Positions 59,992 through 64,000 of a stretch of DNA of 64,000 bases are shown here, piece by piece (position 1 is the stretch's first letter; every line of letters begins with the position of its first letter). The notes beneath the pieces were generated by a model that was not told the DNA's origin, searched no databases, and saw only the letters and a list, made by a program, of their open reading frames with translations. A program made the translations under genes and the position numbers. Source of the DNA: Rhodospirillales bacterium (GTDB taxonomy: Bacteria > Pseudomonadota > Alphaproteobacteria > ATCC43930 > CGMCC-115725); assembly GCA_947473305.1 (NCBI GenBank), contig CANJCB010000002.1, forward strand, positions 62,001 to 126,000, read 5' to 3'.

Positions 59992-62553
59992 ATGGCGCGT
60001 TATAATTTCAAGGAAACCGAAGCCCGGTGGCAATCCGTCTGGGACGAGCGCGGCTCGTTCCGGGTGACCACCGATCCCGCGCGCCCGAAATACTACGTGC
60101 TGGAGATGTTTCCCTATCCCTCGGGGAAGCTGCATGTAGGGCATGTGCGCAATTACACCATGGGTGACATGGTGGCGCGCTACCGCCGCGCCCAAGGCTA
60201 TAACGTCATGCATCCCATGGGCTGGGACGCCTTCGGCTTGCCGGCGGAAAACGCCGCCATCGCCAGCAAGGTTCATCCCGCTGACTGGACCTATCAGAAC
60301 ATCGCCACCATGCGCGCCCAGCTGAAGCAGATGGGCCTTGCCTATGACTGGGACCGGGAGGTGGCGACCTGCCATCCCGGCTACTACAGGCACGAACAGA
60401 AGATGTTCCTCGACTTCCTCAAGGCGGGTCTCGCCTATCGGAAGGAATCCTGGGTCAATTGGGATCCGATCGAGAACACCGTGCTGGCCAACGAGCAGGT
60501 TATCGACGGACGCGGCTGGCGCTCGGGAGCCCCGGTCGAAAAGCGCCTGCTTTCCCAGTGGTTCCTGCGGATCACGGCCTATTCCGACGATCTGCTCGAC
60601 GCGCTTTCCGGGCTGGAGCGCTGGCCCGAGCGCGTCCGCCTCATGCAGGAGAACTGGATCGGCCGGTCCGACGGCGCCCGGGTGTTCTTCCCGCTCAAGG
60701 GCCGCTCGGACAAGCTGGAGATCTTCACGACCCGGCCGGACACGCTGTTTGGGGCCTCTTTCTGCGCCATGGCGCCGAACCATCCCTTGTCCCAGGAACT
60801 CGCCAAGGACAGCCCCGCTCTCACCGCCTTCATCGCCGAATGCAACCGCAACGGCACCAGCGAGGCAGCCATCGAGACCGCCGAAAAGCAGGGTTTCGAC
60901 ACCGGGCTTCGCGTCCAGCATCCCCTGATCCCCGGCCACGAGCTGCCGGTGATGGTGGCGAACTTCGTGCTGATGGAATATGGCACCGGCGCGATCTTCG
61001 GCTGTCCCGCCCACGACCAGCGCGACCTGGATTTCGCGCGGAAATATGGCCTGGCGGTGAAACCGGTCGTTCTGCCGCCCGGGGAAGATCCGGCAACCTT
61101 TTCCATTGGGGATACGGCCTATACGGAATATCCCGGCACGCTTTTCAATTCCGAGTTCCTGGACGGCCTCGCCGTCGCCGATGCGAAGCGGATCGTGGGC
61201 GAAAGGCTGGAAGGGATCGGCGCCGGCGAGCGCACCATCATCTATCGCCTGCGCGACTGGGGTGTGTCGCGCCAGCGCTACTGGGGCTGTCCGATCCCGG
61301 TCATCTATTGCGACGCCTGTGGCGTCGTTCCGGTGCCGGAATCCCAGCTTCCCGTGGAACTGCCTGCGGATGTCAGCTTTGACAAGCCGGGCAATCCGCT
61401 CGATCACCATCCGACCTGGAAGCATACGACCTGTCCCTCCTGCGGCGCGGCTGCCCGACGGGAGACGGATACCTTCGATACTTTCTTCGAGTCCTCCTGG
61501 TATTTCGCGCGCTTCTGTTCGCCGCGCGCCGACACCGCCTTCGAGGCGGAGGATGTCGATTACTGGCTGCCGGTCGATCAATACATCGGCGGCATCGAGC
61601 ACGCGGTGCTCCACCTCCTTTATTCGCGTTTTTTCACCCGGGCTCTGAAGGATTGTGGCTATCTCCATATAAAAGAACCGTTTGCCGGTCTCTTTACCCA
61701 GGGGATGGTCTGTCACGAGACCTATCAGGACGCCGAGGGGAATTGGCTTTTTCCCGAGGAGGTCCGGCACGGCGAGGGCGGCGCCCTGAGCGACGCCCGT
61801 GGCCGCCCGGTGCAGTCCGGCCGCCTTGAGAAAATGAGCAAGTCCCGCAAGAACGTCGTCGGCCTCGACGCGATCGTCGACGGCTATGGCGCGGATACGG
61901 CGCGTCTTTACCTGCTCTCCGACAGTCCGCCGGAGCGGGATCTCGAATGGACCGACGCCGGCATCGAAGGCGCCTGGCGCTACGTCAATCGCCTCTGGCG
62001 CCTGGCCAGCGAACCGCCTGTCGCCCTGCCCGCCCCCGGCACGACGCTTCCCCAGGATCTTTCCGCCGAAGCCGCCAAGGCCAGGGGTGCCATCCATCGG
62101 ACCATCATCGCCGTGACCGAGGATCTGGATCGGTTCCGCTTCAACCGTTCGGTCGCCCATATCCGCGAACTGACCAATCTTCTGGATGAGCTTGGCGGTG
62201 GCGCCGGTGAAGCGGCCGTTCTGCGCGAAGGCCTGGAGACCGTGACCAAGCTGATCGGCCCCATGATGCCGCATCTGGCCGAGGAGCTGTGGCAAGCTTT
62301 GGGACATCCCGGCCTGCTCGTCGATCAGGCCTGGCCTGTGGCCGATCCGGCGCTGGCCATTGAAAACAACGTCACCGTGGCGATCCAGGTGAACGGCAAG
62401 CTGCGGGCGACGATTGATCTGCCCCGGGACGCCACCAAGGATATCGCCGAGGCGGCCGCCCGGGCGCATCCCGCCGTGGAGAAGGCCGCGGAGGGCAAGC
62501 CGATCCGCAAGGTGATCGTCGTACCGAACCGGGTGATCAATGTGGTGGTCTAA
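59992..62553 (+). CDS. leuS: Leucyl-tRNA synthetase
   Basis: An 853-residue class I aminoacyl-tRNA synthetase. The HIGH region reads [14 protein letters not shown], the editing (CP1) domain follows ([12 protein letters not shown], then the Thr-rich [14 protein letters not shown] region), and the KMSKS loop is [11 protein letters not shown]. The C-terminal anticodon-binding domain and the family's end segment follow. It charges tRNA-Leu with leucine and hydrolyses misactivated amino acids. The lptE gene overlaps its end by 14 bases, and the DUF3576-leuS-lptE-holA order is the standard one for this class. Confidence 0.97.
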   Translation: MARYNFKETEARWQSVWDERGSFRVTTDPARPKYYVLEMFPYPSGKLHVGHVRNYTMGDMVARYRRAQGYNVMHPMGWDAFGLPAENAAIASKVHPADWTYQNIATMRAQLKQMGLAYDWDREVATCHPGYYRHEQKMFLDFLKAGLAYRKESWVNWDPIENTVLANEQVIDGRGWRSGAPVEKRLLSQWFLRITAYSDDLLDALSGLERWPERVRLMQENWIGRSDGARVFFPLKGRSDKLEIFTTRPDTLFGASFCAMAPNHPLSQELAKDSPALTAFIAECNRNGTSEAAIETAEKQGFDTGLRVQHPLIPGHELPVMVANFVLMEYGTGAIFGCPAHDQRDLDFARKYGLAVKPVVLPPGEDPATFSIGDTAYTEYPGTLFNSEFLDGLAVADAKRIVGERLEGIGAGERTIIYRLRDWGVSRQRYWGCPIPVIYCDACGVVPVPESQLPVELPADVSFDKPGNPLDHHPTWKHTTCPSCGAAARRETDTFDTFFESSWYFARFCSPRADTAFEAEDVDYWLPVDQYIGGIEHAVLHLLYSRFFTRALKDCGYLHIKEPFAGLFTQGMVCHETYQDAEGNWLFPEEVRHGEGGALSDARGRPVQSGRLEKMSKSRKNVVGLDAIVDGYGADTARLYLLSDSPPERDLEWTDAGIEGAWRYVNRLWRLASEPPVALPAPGTTLPQDLSAEAAKARGAIHRTIIAVTEDLDRFRFNRSVAHIRELTNLLDELGGGAGEAAVLREGLETVTKLIGPMMPHLAEELWQALGHPGLLVDQAWPVADPALAIENNVTVAIQVNGKLRATIDLPRDATKDIAEAAARAHPAVEKAAEGKPIRKVIVVPNRVINVVV

Positions 62554-63052
62554 CCGCCTCGCCTTCTGTTGTTTTCTATCCCTGATGATGGGAGCCTGCG
62601 GCTTCCACCCGCTCTATGCGCCGTCGAGCCGAAGCGTTTACGAACCGGAGCTGGCGGCGATCCGGGTCGAGTCGATCCCTGATCGGCTGGGTCAGATCCT
62701 CGCCATTTCCCTGCGCGACAGCTTCAATCCGAGCGGGGAGCGGACCAGCGCCCGCTACGGTCTGCGCATCGCCATCACCATAAGCCGCCAGGACGTCGGC
62801 ATCCGCAGCGACGGCACGGCCAGCCGCGCCGAGATCGACACGACGGCGACTTTCACGCTGACGGAATTGGGCAGCACCCGGATTTTGCTCACGAGCTCCG
62901 CCCGTACGGTCAGCGGGTTCGATATTCTGACCGACGATTATGCCACGATCGTTGCCGAGAAAGACGCCAAGGAGCGGTCGATGCGCGATTTGTCGGACGA
63001 GATCCATACCCGGCTCGCGCTCTTCCTAGGGCGCGACCGGCGTAACGGCTGA
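62540..63052 (+). CDS. lptE: LPS-assembly lipoprotein LptE
   Basis: A 170-residue lipoprotein with a short signal peptide and the lipobox MMGACGF followed by HPLYAPSS, the typical LptE start. The body is short and beta-rich ([29 protein letters not shown]), matching the LptE/RlpB fold. LptE plugs the LptD barrel and helps insert LPS into the outer leaflet. The gene overlaps leuS by 14 bases, and holA starts 7 bases after its stop. The end sequence [16 protein letters not shown] is a conserved tail. Confidence 0.9.
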   Translation: MWWSNRLAFCCFLSLMMGACGFHPLYAPSSRSVYEPELAAIRVESIPDRLGQILAISLRDSFNPSGERTSARYGLRIAITISRQDVGIRSDGTASRAEIDTTATFTLTELGSTRILLTSSARTVSGFDILTDDYATIVAEKDAKERSMRDLSDEIHTRLALFLGRDRRNG

Positions 63053-63059
63053 TACGCCG

Positions 63060-64000
63060 GTGAAACTTCCGGCCGCGCGCATCTCCACCTTCCTGAAACA
63101 ACCCGACGCCGATATCCGGGCCGTGCTGATCTACGGGCCCGACAATGGCCTGGTGAGAGAGCGGGCCGATGCTCTGGGCTTGGCGATCTGTTCCGATCTG
63201 AAGGATGCGTTCCGGGTCACCGATCTCACGGCGGCGGCGCTTGTGGCCGACCCGGCGCGTCTCAACGATGAAGCATCGGCCCTCAGCCTGATCGGAGGGC
63301 GGCGCCTGATCCGCGTCAGGGATGCCACGGACAATATATCCTCTCTTTTCGCAGGTTTCCTGGGATCGCCCCCGCCGGGAGACGGCTTTGTCGTGATCGA
63401 AGCGGGCGACCTTCCCGGCAAGTCTTCTTTGCGTAAAGCCTTTGAGGGATCCCCGAGAGGGGCCGCTGTCGCTTGTTACGGCGATGCCGGCCGCGACCTG
63501 GCGGATCTCATCCGCGAGATCCTTGGAAAGCATGGGATAAGCATCAGCAGCGACGCCCAGTCTTACCTCCTGGCCCACCTGGGAAACGACCGGATGGTGA
63601 GCCGGGGAGAGATCGAGAAACTCGCGCTTTATGCGGGCGACCGGGGTCGGGTGGAGTTGGACGACGCCACGGCCTGCGTCGGGGATAGCGCGTCTCTTTC
63701 TGTCGACGACATTGTTTATGCGGCGGCGGACGGAAAAGGGGTCGCGCTGGAACGCGCGCTCATCAGGGCTTTGCAAGAGGGCGAGGCGCCGATTTCGATC
63801 TTGCGGGCAGTCATGCGGCACTTCCAGAAACTTCATCTGGTCGGATCGCGGCGCATGGCCGGAGCCTCGGTGGAGGAAGCCTTGCGCGCTTTGAGGCCTC
63901 CGCTCTTCTTCAAGGTTGCAGATCGGTTCAAGGCGCAGCTCGACGTCTGGCCACCCCATCGCGTGGTCTCGGCGCTCGAGCTTTTGATGCAGGCGGAGAT
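63060..64000 (+). CDS. holA: DNA polymerase III delta subunit, incomplete at the window edge
   Basis: From GTG 63060 the frame is open to the end of the window (about 313 codons). The start VKLPAARISTFLKQPD, the segment VLIYGPDNGLVRERAD (P-loop-like) and IYAAADGKGVALERALIRAL match HolA. HolA is the clamp-loader subunit that opens the beta clamp. The C terminus is outside the window. It follows lptE by 7 bases, which fits the class's conserved order. The GTG is preferred because the N terminus matches family starts and the upstream bases contain no better start. Confidence 0.9.
   Translation, partial: MKLPAARISTFLKQPDADIRAVLIYGPDNGLVRERADALGLAICSDLKDAFRVTDLTAAALVADPARLNDEASALSLIGGRRLIRVRDATDNISSLFAGFLGSPPPGDGFVVIEAGDLPGKSSLRKAFEGSPRGAAVACYGDAGRDLADLIREILGKHGISISSDAQSYLLAHLGNDRMVSRGEIEKLALYAGDRGRVELDDATACVGDSASLSVDDIVYAAADGKGVALERALIRALQEGEAPISILRAVMRHFQKLHLVGSRRMAGASVEEALRALRPPLFFKVADRFKAQLDVWPPHRVVSALELLMQAE

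Noticed and set aside
59968-62469. An 833-codon frame on the minus strand opposite leuS
   Set aside because: It is the antisense shadow of a certain leucyl-tRNA synthetase gene. High third-position GC opens such frames.

Overview
The window is a densely packed, high-GC bacterial chromosome segment. Gene content and gene order point to an alphaproteobacterium, probably near Rhodospirillales. The main indicators are a DUF3576 lipoprotein-leuS-lptE-holA run at the right end, a ubiH-like / amtB / ftsK / lolA / xthA backbone, a CnoX / Lon-N / Trm112 / DUF971 block, sigma-54 promoters and many ATGA-type overlaps. I saw no phage, insertion sequence, CRISPR array or rRNA. One tRNA (Gly-GCC) is present.

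Layout. 1-1019: the end of an S10 peptidase and a metallophosphoesterase. 1113-6248: a tight sugar-nucleotide operon (epimerase, C-methyltransferase, UDP-sugar dehydrogenase, flippase-like membrane protein, and a NUDIX gene broken by an in-frame TAA). 6245-8681: an MFS exporter and a 3-hydroxyacyl-CoA dehydrogenase-like protein. 8799-13310: tRNA-Gly, ProX-type deacylase, CnoX, Lon-N protein, Trm112, DUF971, a tiny membrane protein and a UbiH-type hydroxylase. 13470-14978: sigma-54-driven amtB with a strong terminator. 15063-20983: an accessory import and CoA-activation set (SsuABC-like ABC transporter, enoyl-CoA hydratase, ADP-forming acyl-CoA synthetase). 21177-28451: ftsK, lolA, a candidate C-rich small RNA, a hybrid-free sensor kinase, an FAH-family hydrolase and xthA. 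28452-40440: a glycan-related region with a cNMP-binding protein, a strongly aberrant ABC transporter, four glycosyltransferases, a phosphatase and a deacetylase. 40437-46900: a YejABEF-like peptide ABC transporter. 46965-48594: an MBL-fold hydrolase and an orphan response regulator. 48657-55426: seven very tightly packed minus-strand genes (opgH-like glucosyltransferase, secreted protein, RibD-type reductase, MDR dehydrogenase, PTPS-like protein, GT4, methyltransferase), divergent from a ribA-like gene at 55712. 57006-64000: a sigma-54-driven protein of unknown function, an L,D-transpeptidase, YggS, a DUF3576 lipoprotein, leuS, lptE and the start of holA.

Most promising for new biology: (i) the seven-gene opgH-to-methyltransferase operon. 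Its PTPS-like and dehydrogenase proteins lack canonical catalytic or zinc residues, and it could make an unknown pterin- or pyrimidine-derived glycoside. (ii) A 922-residue ABC protein whose nucleotide-binding domain is split by an insertion of about 290 residues and carries altered Walker A, Walker B and signature motifs, next to a cNMP-binding protein. (iii) A three-hairpin RNA with C-rich loops between lolA and the sensor kinase.

All functional calls come from motif and family recognition by eye. No database search was run.
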